From contig NZ_JACDXJ010000003.1 in assembly GCF_013520865.1 (NCBI RefSeq), positions 186,001-250,000 on the forward strand: DNA of 64,000 nt, written 5' to 3'. The first letter of the stretch is position 1. Every line of letters starts with the position of its first letter. The position numbers and the translations under genes are program-made. The notes beneath the pieces are model-generated. The model searched no databases. It saw only the letters and a program-made list of their open reading frames with translations, and was not told the origin of the DNA. The stretch is from Microvirga mediterraneensis. Lineage in GTDB: Bacteria; Pseudomonadota; Alphaproteobacteria; Rhizobiales; Beijerinckiaceae. Of the stretch, positions 51,628 to 61,641 are shown in pieces.

Positions 51628-51902
51628 TGGCATCTCCTGGACTTTGAGCCAACACCAGGGTGATCGTTCCACGGGAAGGAATTTCCTTCCGGCGGGGTCC
51701 GGCGTTCTTCGAGCTTGTCGATTAGGAGGAGAGTCCTGTCATGGTCCTCGAGCGCCTCAAAACGCCGCCGGACCGCGCCGGCGAGCTGGTCGACTAGCAT
51801 GTCGCGGCTTCTGACGCTGCCGTTCGGCAAGGCACGGAGGATGGCGCCGCACGGGTCGGCAACGTCGGCATGGTCGCTCGTGCTCAGCTGCCAAAGCTCC
51901 AT
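51624..51902 (-). pseudogene. Degenerate hemerythrin-domain protein
   Basis: About 92 codons. The first part MELWQLSTSDHADVADP and VRSRDMLVDQLAGAVRRRFEALEDHD are clearly related to the start of the hemerythrin protein at 56218 (MEFWHLIANDHANIVS, VRSRDRLFDELDGELRRHIEAEED). Several metal-ligand positions (His of RRHIEAEED) are lost, and the rest of the domain is missing; the frame ends in unrelated sequence. No ribosome site. A truncated duplicate is the best explanation. Confidence 0.6.
51674..51690. promoter_or_regulatory. 17-bp palindrome upstream of the sigma factor gene
   Basis: GGAAGGAATTTCCTTCC, perfect 8-bp arms around one T, 47 bp upstream of the sigma factor start. Its compact form suits a repressor or activator site; it also could form a hairpin. 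Confidence 0.45.
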
Positions 51903-52063
51903 CCGACTGTTCCGTCGAACTGATGCGAGTACCAACGGGCACCCGTCACGGGCAGTTCCCGGCGGCGATCGCGCTGGAGAACGCATAAATCGGCTTGGAG
52001 CTTCCGGCCGAATACGCCGCAATCCGCTCTCGGACCGCCCGCCCTCTGCCCTGAACAAGGAGC

Positions 52064-52088
52064 CGAACCTGGCCTCCGCTTGGTCGTT
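52064..52088 (+). promoter_or_regulatory. EcfG-like promoter candidate for terC
   Basis: CGAAC, 16 bases, CGTT; one mismatch to consensus. The -10 end is 93 bp upstream of the TerC start. Confidence 0.35.
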
Positions 52089-52181
52089 AAGCATCCTGAG
52101 CAGCCCGTGATTGGATCGCGAGTGGCGGAGGAGTCAATGCCGGGTGCGGACCTTTGGTTATGAAGCGCATTCGCTGTTCTC

Positions 52182-53165
52182 GTGGTAGCGCTTCTCGTGC
52201 TCGACCTCGGCGTCCTGCACTGGGAGGCGCGCGCCATCGGTGTCGGGGAGGCCCTGTGGCTGAGCCTCGGCTACCTCGTCCTCGCTCTCCTGTTTGCCGG
52301 CGGGGTGTACTGGTTCCTCGGCGGGCAGGCTAGCGTCGAGTTCCTGACCGGCTACTTCATCGAGAAGTCGCTCTCCATCGACAACATCTTCGTCTTCGTC
52401 CTGATCTTCTCCAACTTCGGGGTTCCCGCCGCCTACCAGCACCGGGTGCTGTTCTGGGGCGTGCTCGGCGCTCTGGCGCTCCGCGCCGTGCTCGTCTTCG
52501 TCGGCGTTCAGCTCCTCCATGCGTTCGCCTGGATGACGCTTGTTTTCGGCGCCTTTCTGGTCATCACCGGGATCCGAATGCTGTTCGCGGCCGAGGGGAC
52601 GCCGGACCTCCACAACAACACGGTCCTCAAGCTTCTCCGCCGTTTGCCGGTCACCGAGGACTACGAAGGAGCCACCTTTCTGGTCCGGCGCGACGGCGCG
52701 CTCTATGTGACGCCGCTGTTCCTCGTGCTGGTGATGGTCGAGTTCACCGACTTGGTGTTCGCGGTCGACCCCATCCCGGCGATCCTGGCGATCACGCAGG
52801 ACCCGTTCATCGTCTACACATCCAATGTGATGGCGATCCTCGGGCTGCGGGCGCTCTACTTCGCGCTCGCCGGGATCGTGAAGCGGTTCGTTTATCTTAA
52901 ATACGCGCTGTCGCTCATCCTCGTGCTGGTCGGCGCCAAGATGACGGTCAATCATCTCTACGGCGGCAAGGTCATTCCTACAGAGGCCGCGCTGCTCGTC
53001 ACGGCCATCCTGATTGGCGGCGCAATCGCCCTATCTCTCTTGCGCACGCGCGCGCAAGCCCGAAGACGAGGTCAGGCTGCCCACTGGCTGGGTGCCGGGC
53101 AGCAGGTCGCAACCCAGAGCCACGCCGGCGGCCGATCTGTCCGGCAGGCCCGAAAAACAGGGTGA
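52182..53165 (+). CDS. TerC family integral membrane protein
   Basis: 327 residues with eight or nine membrane segments. The family signatures are GYFIEKSLSIDNIFVFVLIF (about residues 57-76) with the Asp of the ion site, and MVEFTDLVFAVDPIPAILAI (about 186). TerC/Alx proteins move Mn2+ or Ca2+ and help tolerate stress. The protein begins at a GTG; in-frame sequence upstream reads on into a stop at 52161, so the N terminus is shorter than in most members. A basic, non-conserved C-terminal tail follows. Confidence 0.85.
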   Translation: MVALLVLDLGVLHWEARAIGVGEALWLSLGYLVLALLFAGGVYWFLGGQASVEFLTGYFIEKSLSIDNIFVFVLIFSNFGVPAAYQHRVLFWGVLGALALRAVLVFVGVQLLHAFAWMTLVFGAFLVITGIRMLFAAEGTPDLHNNTVLKLLRRLPVTEDYEGATFLVRRDGALYVTPLFLVLVMVEFTDLVFAVDPIPAILAITQDPFIVYTSNVMAILGLRALYFALAGIVKRFVYLKYALSLILVLVGAKMTVNHLYGGKVIPTEAALLVTAILIGGAIALSLLRTRAQARRRGQAAHWLGAGQQVATQSHAGGRSVRQARKTG

Positions 53166-53317
53166 GGCTCAACACATGTGATTTCGCACGCACTGATGCA
53201 GTCGCGACAGACGTGTCCTTTGGGCAGACACCTGCGCCAGCATACTGCTCGCGTGGTCCACGTAAGCGCACGGCCAAATCCTCCTTCTCCAATGTGTCAG
53301 CTTGGAAGGATCATGCA

Positions 53318-53938
53318 ATGTTGGACACTGCCGCCTCGGCCCTTGTGCTTCTGTTCGTGACGATCGGTCCGGTTGAGATTGCAGCGGTCTTCGCTGTGCT
53401 TACTGCGGGTGTCCGGCCCCGGAAAGGCGACGTCTTTCCTTGAGCGGGGTGCTGGTTGCAGGTTTCGTCCTGCTGATCTTTGCTCTTCTTGGAAACGGTC
53501 TGCTCGATTGGCTCCACGTCTCCCTTCCAGCGTTCCGGATCCCCGGAGGAGCCTTGCTCATGCTCCTGTCCGTCGATCTGGTCTTTGCGCATCCATCAGG
53601 CCTGGCCTCGATTACAGCCGGCGAGAGGCAGGAAGCCAAGCAGCCCGGGGACGTCGCCGTCTTTCCGCTCGGCATACCGCCCATCGCAGGGCCTGGCAGC
53701 ATGACGGCCATCGTGCTCCTGATGGGACAGGCCGGAGCCGATATCGTCAGAGCCGTCACTGTGCTCGCCATGCCGGCAGGCTGCCTTGGAGCGACCTATC
53801 TGGCCCTGCTTCTCGTTTATTGACCCACTCGCCTGCTTGGGATCACGGGGACCAATGTAGTCGCGCACATTTCAGGCATCCTGTTGGCGGCGTCTTTGTG
53901 GACTCCAAGGGCCTGCTTTCAACTGTTTGGGCGAAGCA
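53318..53938 (+). pseudogene. MarC-family membrane protein, frameshifted
   Basis: The start at 53318 has GGAAGGA upstream and reads MLDTAASALVLLFVTIGPVE, typical MarC. The frame shifts between about 53405 and 53435 and continues as PERRRLSLSGVLVAGFVLL in another frame to a stop at 53821-53823. MarC-like sequence resumes (TRLLGITGTNVV, then ISGILLAA) and shifts again near 53890. Three lesions make it a pseudogene unless the sequence has errors. Confidence 0.8.
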
Positions 53939-54060
53939 GGTAGCAGTCCGTAAGGTGGACGCGAGTTCCACACACCTGTGAAAATTTATGTGTCTTGGCC
54001 CACCGAAACCAACCTCTGACCTCGGAATTGGTAGGGAAACCTGATCATGGAGTGGGTGTG

Positions 54061-54372
54061 ATGAAGGCCTCAGGGGCTTCTGCTCGTAGACGAATTTCGC
54101 CGCTCGGCGGCGCTCTCAGGATCATGGCTGTTCTAGCTGTTGCGATCGGCTTCGGTCTGGCTGCGGAACGCACGGATGCTGTTGATGCGGGGCACCGCGT
54201 GGCGGCCAAGCCCGGCAAGGAGCCCGCAACCGTGGTCGCAGCTTCGGATGTGGAGACCACATCGTCAATCGAGACGAAATCGCCTGACGATGCGTCCTGC
54301 GACATTTCCCGCAAACGCCTGTTCGTGGAAAGTGAGGGGTGGATCGTCCGCCGGGTGACCACCTGCTACTGA
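54061..54372 (+). CDS. Small exported protein of unknown function
   Basis: 103 residues with an N-terminal signal or anchor: basic RRR, then ALRIMAVLAVAIGFGLAAE. The mature part is Thr/Ser-rich and ends in CDISRKRLFVESEGWIVRRVTTCY (in part), with two Cys that might form a disulfide. A terminator follows the stop. Family not recognised. Confidence 0.65.
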   Translation: MKASGASARRRISPLGGALRIMAVLAVAIGFGLAAERTDAVDAGHRVAAKPGKEPATVVAASDVETTSSIETKSPDDASCDISRKRLFVESEGWIVRRVTTCY

Positions 54373-54402
54373 TCGGCGGCTTTGCCTAAAGCCAAAAGAA
54401 AT

Positions 54403-54425
54403 GCTCCGCCGTGTGGCGGGGCTTT
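54403..54425 (+). terminator. Rho-independent terminator after the small exported protein gene
   Basis: Stem GCTCCGCC, loop GTGT, GGCGGGGC (one G-T wobble), then TTT; preceded by an A-rich stretch, so it might work in both directions. Confidence 0.65.
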
Positions 54426-54622
54426 CCCGCGACGGCCTTCGGGCCACCTGGCGCTTCGTGCGGACCGGAAGGGCCGCCCTGAAGGATGTGCTCCTTGACG
54501 AGGGAGCGTTCGTCCCACAAATGGATCCACTTTCAAGTCCAATGCTTGAGGATCAGGCGAATGGTCTGGCCTTCAATCTGGAACGGCCTTGGTGAGAGAC
54601 AGGAGTTTATGTCAGTGCTGGC

Positions 54623-55402
54623 TCACGCGAAGGCGACGTCCAGGATCATCATGGTCGGAAGCCCCAGCATAAAGCCGCCTGTTGCAAGTCTCTCGTGCCC
54701 ACGTCGATGGGTTTCGGGAATGATCTCATGGCTGATGACGAACAGCATCGCACCAGCCGAGAAACCCATCCCCCAGGGCAGAATCGGCCCGGCAAAGGTA
54801 ACGGCAGTCACGCCCAAAAGCCCGCCGAGAGGTTCGACGAGGCCGGTTCCAAGCGCAAGGGCTACAGATGCCAGCCGCGAATAGCCCAAGGTCAGCAGTG
54901 ATCCTGCCACGGCCAGTCCCTCGGGCAGGTTTTGAGTTCTGATCGCGATGGCGAGCGAGGCAGCCTGGGCCATATCGTTCCCGCCGAAGCCGACGCCGAC
55001 CGCGAGCCCCTCAGGCACGTTGTGGAGCGTAATCGCGATGACAAACAGCCAGACGCGCTTGAGATCGGCAGTTGACCGGCCCTGACGCCCATGAATGAAG
55101 TGCTCGTGCGGTGCGTACCATTCAATCAGTCCGATCACCACCGCGCCCGCGAGAAGCGCTGCCGCAACGCTTGCGACAGGGGCGACTTGTCCCTCGATCT
55201 GGGCGCGGGCGGCATCAAGCCCGGGCAGGAGCAGCGAGAAGAACGCAGCCGCTGTCATCACGCCAGCCGCGAAGCCGAGCATAGCGTCCTCGGTTCTCGG
55301 GGAGATGCGCTTGACCAGCAGCAGAGGCAGGGCCCCGAGCCCGGTAGCGGCGCCGGCAGCCGCGCTGGCACCAACAGCAATGAGAACGTTCGAGGCCATC
55401 AT
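54623..55402 (-). CDS. ZIP family metal transporter
   Basis: 259 residues with about eight membrane segments. The metal path is marked by ITLHNVPEGLAVGVGFG (about residue 125) and IRTQNLPEGLAVAG (about 150), the two PEG motifs of ZIP helices 4 and 5. An HGRQGRST loop lies between helices 3 and 4. Imports Zn2+, Fe2+ or Mn2+. The start at 55402 (MMASNVLIAV) removes 20 residues that have no hydrophobic match. Confidence 0.9.
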   Translation of the reverse strand: MMASNVLIAVGASAAAGAATGLGALPLLLVKRISPRTEDAMLGFAAGVMTAAAFFSLLLPGLDAARAQIEGQVAPVASVAAALLAGAVVIGLIEWYAPHEHFIHGRQGRSTADLKRVWLFVIAITLHNVPEGLAVGVGFGGNDMAQAASLAIAIRTQNLPEGLAVAGSLLTLGYSRLASVALALGTGLVEPLGGLLGVTAVTFAGPILPWGMGFSAGAMLFVISHEIIPETHRRGHERLATGGFMLGLPTMMILDVAFA

Positions 55403-55575
55403 CACATCACCGAGCTCATGGTCAGAACTAACAAACGCTGCGACCACCACGTATGGATTCACCGGATCCCGGCGTGTCTTGCGAAATCACAGAGGCATCA
55501 AAGTTGCCCGACGAGGCTACCAGATGTGTAGGGAAACTTCAGATGGGGTTCATGGGAAGCGGGGCGGCAGATCGA

Positions 55576-56010
55576 TCAATAGGTCAGGACATCCGGAGCA
55601 CGCCGACTGCTCGGGTCATAAAGAGCCCCATATGTCCTCCCGAGCACAACGCCGAAAAGCAGGTGAAGCGCAAGGGAACCTATGTTGATCGGAGCATACG
55701 CACTCGGCTCGACGTACCAAGCCCCAGCTAAGCCCACGCACCAAATGATGGCTCCAAACAGTGCACCCTTGCCCCAAGAGGGACCAGGGAGGATAGGGCT
55801 TAAAAGCGCAAACAACATGCCCCAGAGAAATGTTCCCACCCCGAAGTGGATGACCCAACTCAACCCGATGGGCTGAATGACAATTCCATTGGTGATGAGG
55901 AGCGGGTCCGGCTCAGGGAAGACGCCGACCGTCCAACCAAGCACGATGACCGCGGACACGACACCTGCGGCAACAAGCCCTGAGATTGTGCCTCTGCCGA
56001 GATCAATCAT
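55576..56010 (-). CDS. Membrane protein with about four segments, family unknown
   Basis: 144 residues. Hydrophobic segments at about 7-28 (ISGLVAAGVVSAVIVLGWTV), 48-68, 75-95 and 108-128 (GSLALHLLFGVVLGRTYG). Strong ribosome site GGAAGGAGG before the ATG at 56010. No catalytic motif. It lies between the ZIP and hemerythrin genes, all on the minus strand. Confidence 0.8.
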   Translation of the reverse strand: MIDLGRGTISGLVAAGVVSAVIVLGWTVGVFPEPDPLLITNGIVIQPIGLSWVIHFGVGTFLWGMLFALLSPILPGPSWGKGALFGAIIWCVGLAGAWYVEPSAYAPINIGSLALHLLFGVVLGRTYGALYDPSSRRAPDVLTY

Positions 56011-56217
56011 CACTCCTCCTTCCGGCAACGCTGAAGTTCGTCCGATCCCAATATGATCCGACACCTAATGGATGGATGGTGGCAGCCGTCCCGTCGCGCC
56101 TGTAACGACAGCAAGGTCCTCCAAGCAGGGCCACGGAAATCTGCTGGTCGGCTGCAGCCGAGCGAAACGTACTTGGAGCTTGTTCGTGATGTGACGTTCG
56201 GCTTGGATGCATGGGTC

Positions 56218-57108
56218 TCACCAGGAGCTCTGGCGCGAGCGCGCAGCTCGCTCGCGCCCCTGAGTGGTGATTTCAACAATACGGCCACGTCCGGTCTCTT
56301 CGGGTCTGAACACGCGCACCAAGCCTTGGCGTTCAAGGGCCGCCACGAGCGAGTAGGTTGTCCCAAGAGGAAGCTGCAGGCGCGACGAGATATCCTGAAC
56401 GGGCGTGCGCGTGCGTCGTGCGACATCCCTCAACACATCGGGGCCATGGATCCGGACAGCTCGCCCCCCGCGACTGAAGAGGCCCGAGAGCCGGTTCGTC
56501 ACCGGCAGGCGGGACAGGAGACGCTGCGCTGGACGAGCCGCGGGGAGCCTCTGCAAGGAGCCGCTGCGCCACGCTATGAATGCGAGCGCTCCGGCAGCTG
56601 CGCTGGCAAGCGCCCCCACCATCAGGCCGGATGGGAGATCGCCTAAGGCGCCATGCCGTCTCTTGCGAAACTCCTCGATCTTCTCCTCCGCGAATACATG
56701 GCGTATCGCTCGGATCGCTTCCGGGTTCAGGACCTCGCGTGCCAACGGCTGCAGCTCGTGCTGCTCCCGATGAAAATGGCGATCAAGCAGGTAGGTGAAA
56801 TCCTCGAACTGCTGGGTCCATTCTCGGCTGCTCTTGTCACCGATCCGGGAAAGGTGCCTGAGCTGCTTCTTAATCTGCTTGTGCTCATCTTCGAGCTCAT
56901 CGATCAGGCGCTTCGCCCGCTTATCATCCTCGAGAGCGTCATAGAGGCTGTCCTCCTCAGCCTCGATATGTCGCCGGAGCTCGCCGTCGAGTTCATCGAA
57001 CAGTCGGTCGCGGCTCCTGACACCAGCGCCCGGGATCGCGCGGAGGATATCCTTATGAAGGCTCACGATATTGGCATGATCGTTCGCGATCAGGTGCCAG
57101 AACTCCAT
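56218..57108 (-). CDS. Hemerythrin-domain membrane protein with C-terminal winged helix
   Basis: 296 residues. Residues 1-135 are a hemerythrin HHE domain: HLIANDHANI, RRHIEAEEDSLYDAL, DEHKQIKKQL and RHFHREQHELQPLA supply the His/Glu di-iron ligands. A single membrane segment, LMVGALASAAAGALAFIAW, is near residues 158-176. The C-terminal 100 residues (RDVARRTRTPVQDISSRLQ, GTTYSLVAALERQGLVRVF) are a MarR/IclR-like winged helix. An oxygen- or NO-sensing membrane-bound regulator is a reasonable inference. A perfect EcfG-type promoter lies 32 bp upstream. Confidence 0.82.
   Translation of the reverse strand: MEFWHLIANDHANIVSLHKDILRAIPGAGVRSRDRLFDELDGELRRHIEAEEDSLYDALEDDKRAKRLIDELEDEHKQIKKQLRHLSRIGDKSSREWTQQFEDFTYLLDRHFHREQHELQPLAREVLNPEAIRAIRHVFAEEKIEEFRKRRHGALGDLPSGLMVGALASAAAGALAFIAWRSGSLQRLPAARPAQRLLSRLPVTNRLSGLFSRGGRAVRIHGPDVLRDVARRTRTPVQDISSRLQLPLGTTYSLVAALERQGLVRVFRPEETGRGRIVEITTQGRERAARSRQSSW
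56232..56258 (-). repeat. 10-bp GC stem-loop at the 3' end of the hemerythrin gene
   Basis: GGCGCGAGCG, 7-base loop, CGCTCGCGCC, inside the last codons of the gene. Without T-run; may act as a rho-dependent pause or stabilise the mRNA end. Confidence 0.4.
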
Positions 57109-57139
57109 TGCGTCGCTCCTCGGTCTGAAGGCGAGGATC

Positions 57140-57165
57140 AACGGAAGGATGCGAGCCCCGGTTCC
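57140..57165 (-). promoter_or_regulatory. Perfect EcfG-type promoter of the hemerythrin gene
   Basis: Minus strand GGAAC, 17 bases, CGTT. The -10 end is 31 bp from the ATG at 57108, a good promoter-to-start distance. Confidence 0.6.
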
Positions 57166-57252
57166 GGCCTCGAAACTGGCTATCTCGAGTGGATGAACCT
57201 TTTACCCGGCCGGGACTTGATCCCGTCGATGGCAGACGGGACATGGTGAGCC

Positions 57253-58044
57253 ATGATCATTCGGTGTTACCTGCTCGCGTCTTCGCTGGCACGGTTGATC
57301 CATCGGGAGCGCGGGACGGCCCGCGTGGTGGAAGGATCCTTCCGCACGCGGTCGGGCCAGATTCTGAGCGTGCAGGTGGAGAATGACGTTGGTCGTCTTG
57401 ATCTGGTTCATGGCGTAGCCCAGCCATGGCCGAGAGTGAACCGCAGCCCGGTGCCGCCCGGGCACGCGGACGCGCTCCTGGATGTGGCTGAGGGAAGGAT
57501 CGCCTACGAGCGCTCGCGGATGGTCGTCGCCGGACGCGAGATCCTGATTGACAGGGTTGGAACCGCGTCGGAGCCGGGTCGTATCGTCATCGAGTTCGAC
57601 AATGAGGATCAGGCCGGACACTTTGCTCCGCCGCAATGGTTCGGACCTGAGATCACCCCGATGGACCGCACTTCTGCGGCCGAGGGGATCCGAGTGGACG
57701 ACGATGAACTCATCTCAGATGCGGCGCTTAATGATCTGCTGGATGTCTTGGAGGGCTTTGAAGGCTTAGGGCCAGGACGTTCCTCCGCGCCGGCGTCCGA
57801 CCGAATCAGCCGTCCCGATTCCCCGAGAGATGCCGTTTCCGATGAGATCCACAGGAAGGCAACAGATGGATCTGCGGACGTTCGAGCCGCTCCTGCAACG
57901 ATCACGGCTACGCTGCGAGAGGCTTCGTCAGCGCAAGTCGTCTTCAAGGAAGGGGCGCAGAGCACGCAGGTTCAGATCAACGCAATCCGGGTCCGGGAGA
58001 CCGCGATCCTACTCCAGGAGGGAGAGGAGGAACCGGATGCCTGA
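57253..58044 (+). CDS. CYTH-domain-like protein
   Basis: 263 residues. The first 135 look like a CYTH (triphosphate tunnel) fold: LLASSLARLIHRERGTARVV, then ILIDRVGTASEPGRIVIEFDNE and PPQWFGPEITP. The usual N-terminal ExExK of active CYTH enzymes is not present, so catalysis is doubtful. The C-terminal half is acidic and low in structure. It is 62 bp upstream of degP and probably in the same transcript. Confidence 0.65.
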   Translation: MIIRCYLLASSLARLIHRERGTARVVEGSFRTRSGQILSVQVENDVGRLDLVHGVAQPWPRVNRSPVPPGHADALLDVAEGRIAYERSRMVVAGREILIDRVGTASEPGRIVIEFDNEDQAGHFAPPQWFGPEITPMDRTSAAEGIRVDDDELISDAALNDLLDVLEGFEGLGPGRSSAPASDRISRPDSPRDAVSDEIHRKATDGSADVRAAPATITATLREASSAQVVFKEGAQSTQVQINAIRVRETAILLQEGEEEPDA

Positions 58045-58053
58045 CACGGCATT
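58029..58053 (+). promoter_or_regulatory. EcfG-like promoter candidate for degP
   Basis: GGAAC, 16 bases, CATT; one mismatch. It lies over the end of the CYTH gene with the -10 end 53 bp from the degP ATG. Confidence 0.4.
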
Positions 58054-58106
58054 CACTCCGAGCCTTCAACGCCGATGCAGGCCAACCCGACCGCCACGAG
58101 GTTTCC

Positions 58107-59540
<1,434 letters not shown>

Positions 59541-59566
59541 TCCATCTCTGAAAGGAGGATACGAGA

Positions 59567-60175
59567 ATGGCCCGCAATCCCCTCACACCCTCCCGCACCG
59601 GGTTTGGCTTGCTGGGCGGGAACGATCCCTTCCTGTCGCTTCACCGCGAAATGAACCGCCTGTTCGACGACGTGCTGCGCGGTACGGGGTTGCCTGCCGC
59701 CGGAGGGCAAAGCCAAGGCGGTGTCGGCAACTTCGTCAACGCCAGCATGAATGTGTCGGAAACCGAGAACGAGATCCGCATCACCGCGGAACTGCCCGGC
59801 GTCACCGAACAGGACATCGATGTGAGCCTCGACGACGACGTGCTCACCATCCGGGGCGAGAAGAAGTTCGAGCAGAAGAACGAAAAGGAGAACTTCCATT
59901 TCGTCGAGCGCTCCTACGGCACCTTCCAACGCTCCGTGCGCCTGCCCTTCCCGATCAACCCGGAACAGGTGCAGGCGCACTTCGAGAACGGGGTGCTCAC
60001 CGTGACCCTGCCGAAGACGGCCCAGCAGGAGCGCTCCCGCCGCATTCAGGTTCAGGCCCGCGGGGCCGGAGGCCAGAGCGCCCAAGGTGGGCATGGCCCC
60101 ACAGAAGGCGGGAGCGGTCAGGGTGGACAGGGTGGCGGAACGCCGGACAACACCCCGGGCGGCGCCAGCACCTGA
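59567..60175 (+). CDS. Hsp20 chaperone, copy 2
   Basis: 202 residues. Same alpha-crystallin domain as copy 1 at 43445, with the canonical strand FENGVLTVTLPK (about residue 138). Ribosome site AAAGGAGG; 26 bp after degP, so co-transcribed. Only the Gly-rich C-terminal tail and silent positions of the first codons differ from copy 1. Holds unfolded proteins for later refolding. Confidence 0.95.
   Translation: MARNPLTPSRTGFGLLGGNDPFLSLHREMNRLFDDVLRGTGLPAAGGQSQGGVGNFVNASMNVSETENEIRITAELPGVTEQDIDVSLDDDVLTIRGEKKFEQKNEKENFHFVERSYGTFQRSVRLPFPINPEQVQAHFENGVLTVTLPKTAQQERSRRIQVQARGAGGQSAQGGHGPTEGGSGQGGQGGGTPDNTPGGAST
59588..60087 (+). repeat. 500-bp direct repeat, copy 2
   Basis: Partner of 43466-43965; differences are at 59999 and 60005, both A here and C in copy 1. 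The copies are 16122 bp apart in the same orientation, so recombination between them could delete the region from GroESL to DegP. Confidence 0.97.
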
Positions 60176-60193
60176 GCAGACGGACCGCGCATT

Positions 60194-60769
60194 ATGCAAC
60201 CATCTGAAGAGGGGGATCACCCCAGCACCAACGGGACCGATCCCCGCTCGCCGATGGGCACCGGCCGGGCCGCCGCGGCCGTGGACCACGCCCTGCGCGA
60301 AACCCGTGAGGCGTGGCCGGGCCTGAGCACCTACGAGCGCTTCGAGCAGGTCGTCTCGCTCGTCCTGACCGGCCTGATCAGCCTTGTGATCGCGGCGGCG
60401 CTCGTGAACCTGACGTTCCGCATCCTCATGTTGGTGCTGTTCGGGCTGCTCGACCCGGCCGAGACCGGCGTGTTCCAGGCGATCTTCGGCATGATCTTCA
60501 CCGTGCTGATCGCCCTGGAGTTCAACCACTCGATCATCGGCGTCCTGCACCGCAAGGAAAGCATCGTGCAGGTGCGCACGGTGGTGCTGATCGCCTTGTT
60601 GGCGCTCGTGCGCAAGTTCATCATCCTGGACGCGACCAAGACCGAGCCGCTCACCATCATCGGCTTGGCCGCGGCCATCCTGGCGCTGGGCTCAGTGCAC
60701 TGGCTTGTGCGCGACCAGGACCGGAAGGACGCCGCGGTTAGGGAGCATGAAGGCACAGCGGCAGAATAA
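60194..60769 (+). CDS. PsiE-like phosphate-starvation-inducible membrane protein
   Basis: 191 residues with four membrane segments (VSLVLTGLISLVIAAALVNL near 52, FQAIFGMIFTVLIALEFNHS near 95). The conserved FNHSIIG and RTVVLIALLALVRKFIILD regions fit the PsiE family. PsiE is found in the tLST/LHR island next to DegP, as here. Function unknown. 18 bp after the Hsp20 gene, so probably co-transcribed. Confidence 0.88.
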   Translation: MQPSEEGDHPSTNGTDPRSPMGTGRAAAAVDHALRETREAWPGLSTYERFEQVVSLVLTGLISLVIAAALVNLTFRILMLVLFGLLDPAETGVFQAIFGMIFTVLIALEFNHSIIGVLHRKESIVQVRTVVLIALLALVRKFIILDATKTEPLTIIGLAAAILALGSVHWLVRDQDRKDAAVREHEGTAAE

Positions 60770-60795
60770 GTCACCTCCGTTGGCTTCGGGTCTGG

Positions 60796-61317
60796 TCACC
60801 AACCGAGATACTCCGACAGCCCTGCTCCCGGTGCAAGGAGAGCGAACGCCCAGATGAGGGCCGAGGCGACGTTCACTGCCATGAACAGCGGCAACTGCAT
60901 GCCGAAAACGCCCGCGACCAGGGGAACCACAGCCCGCGCCGGACCGAAGAAGCGGCCGATGAACACGCCCCAAATGCCGTGTCGGCAGAAAAAGCGCTCA
61001 CCCTTGCCAACAAGCTGCGGGTGGGTTGAGAGCGGCCAGATCCTGTAGATGGACGTCTTGAAGCGCCGGCCGAGCGTATAGGACACCACGTCGCCGGTGG
61101 CTGCCCCAATGGCCGCGCCGAGCCAGAGCGGCCAGAACTCCAGGTCGGCCACCCCAATGAAGGCGCTGATCGCAATCAGGATTACAGTGGCGGGCACAAA
61201 CAGCGACAGGAAGGCGACCGACTCGCCGAACGCCAGCGCAGCGACGATGAAAGGCGCCCAGGACTGGTTCTGCCGCACGAACTCGACAATGCTGGTCTGG
61301 ATCGTTTCAATGTCCAT
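60796..61317 (-). CDS. DedA family membrane protein
   Basis: 173 residues with four or five membrane segments. The family signature GRFFGPARAVVPLVAGVFGM (about 119-138) and the reentrant region FVPATVILIAISAFIG are visible. DedA proteins flip or transport lipids and help keep the proton motive force. The start at 61317 (MDIETIQ) overlaps the small gene upstream by 11 bp. Confidence 0.9.
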   Translation of the reverse strand: MDIETIQTSIVEFVRQNQSWAPFIVAALAFGESVAFLSLFVPATVILIAISAFIGVADLEFWPLWLGAAIGAATGDVVSYTLGRRFKTSIYRIWPLSTHPQLVGKGERFFCRHGIWGVFIGRFFGPARAVVPLVAGVFGMQLPLFMAVNVASALIWAFALLAPGAGLSEYLGW

Positions 61318-61612
61318 GGGTAGCCTGCACTTTCCGCCTGAACACGTCCTTGATGGCCTCGGGCTGCATTGCCCAATCCGGTGCGACGGGCCGCCCCTCC
61401 CAGTCCAACAGCCGATGCAGCATCGCGTCGAACAGAGCTTTGGCCGCCGCGTCGCGCCTGGCCTGCCGCCGGATGCGCGCACCCACCCGGTTATCGATCG
61501 GCCGCACGATCTCCATTGGATCCCCGTGAACCGGTGCCGCCACGACGTGATCAGCGACGAGCTTCAGCTGCTGATACCAGTCAAGCAAGTTGAGCCGGGC
61601 ATGCTGGTCCAC
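61307..61612 (-). CDS. Small protein of unknown function upstream of dedA
   Basis: 101 residues from a GTG start. It is basic and helical (RIRRQARRDAAAKALFDAML), with no signal or membrane segment. It overlaps the dedA start by 11 bp, which supports translation as a unit. Family not recognised. Confidence 0.55.
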   Translation of the reverse strand: MDQHARLNLLDWYQQLKLVADHVVAAPVHGDPMEIVRPIDNRVGARIRRQARRDAAAKALFDAMLHRLLDWEGRPVAPDWAMQPEAIKDVFRRKVQATHGH

Positions 61613-61641
61613 GACGTGTCCTGCAATGGTGGTCTTGCCGG

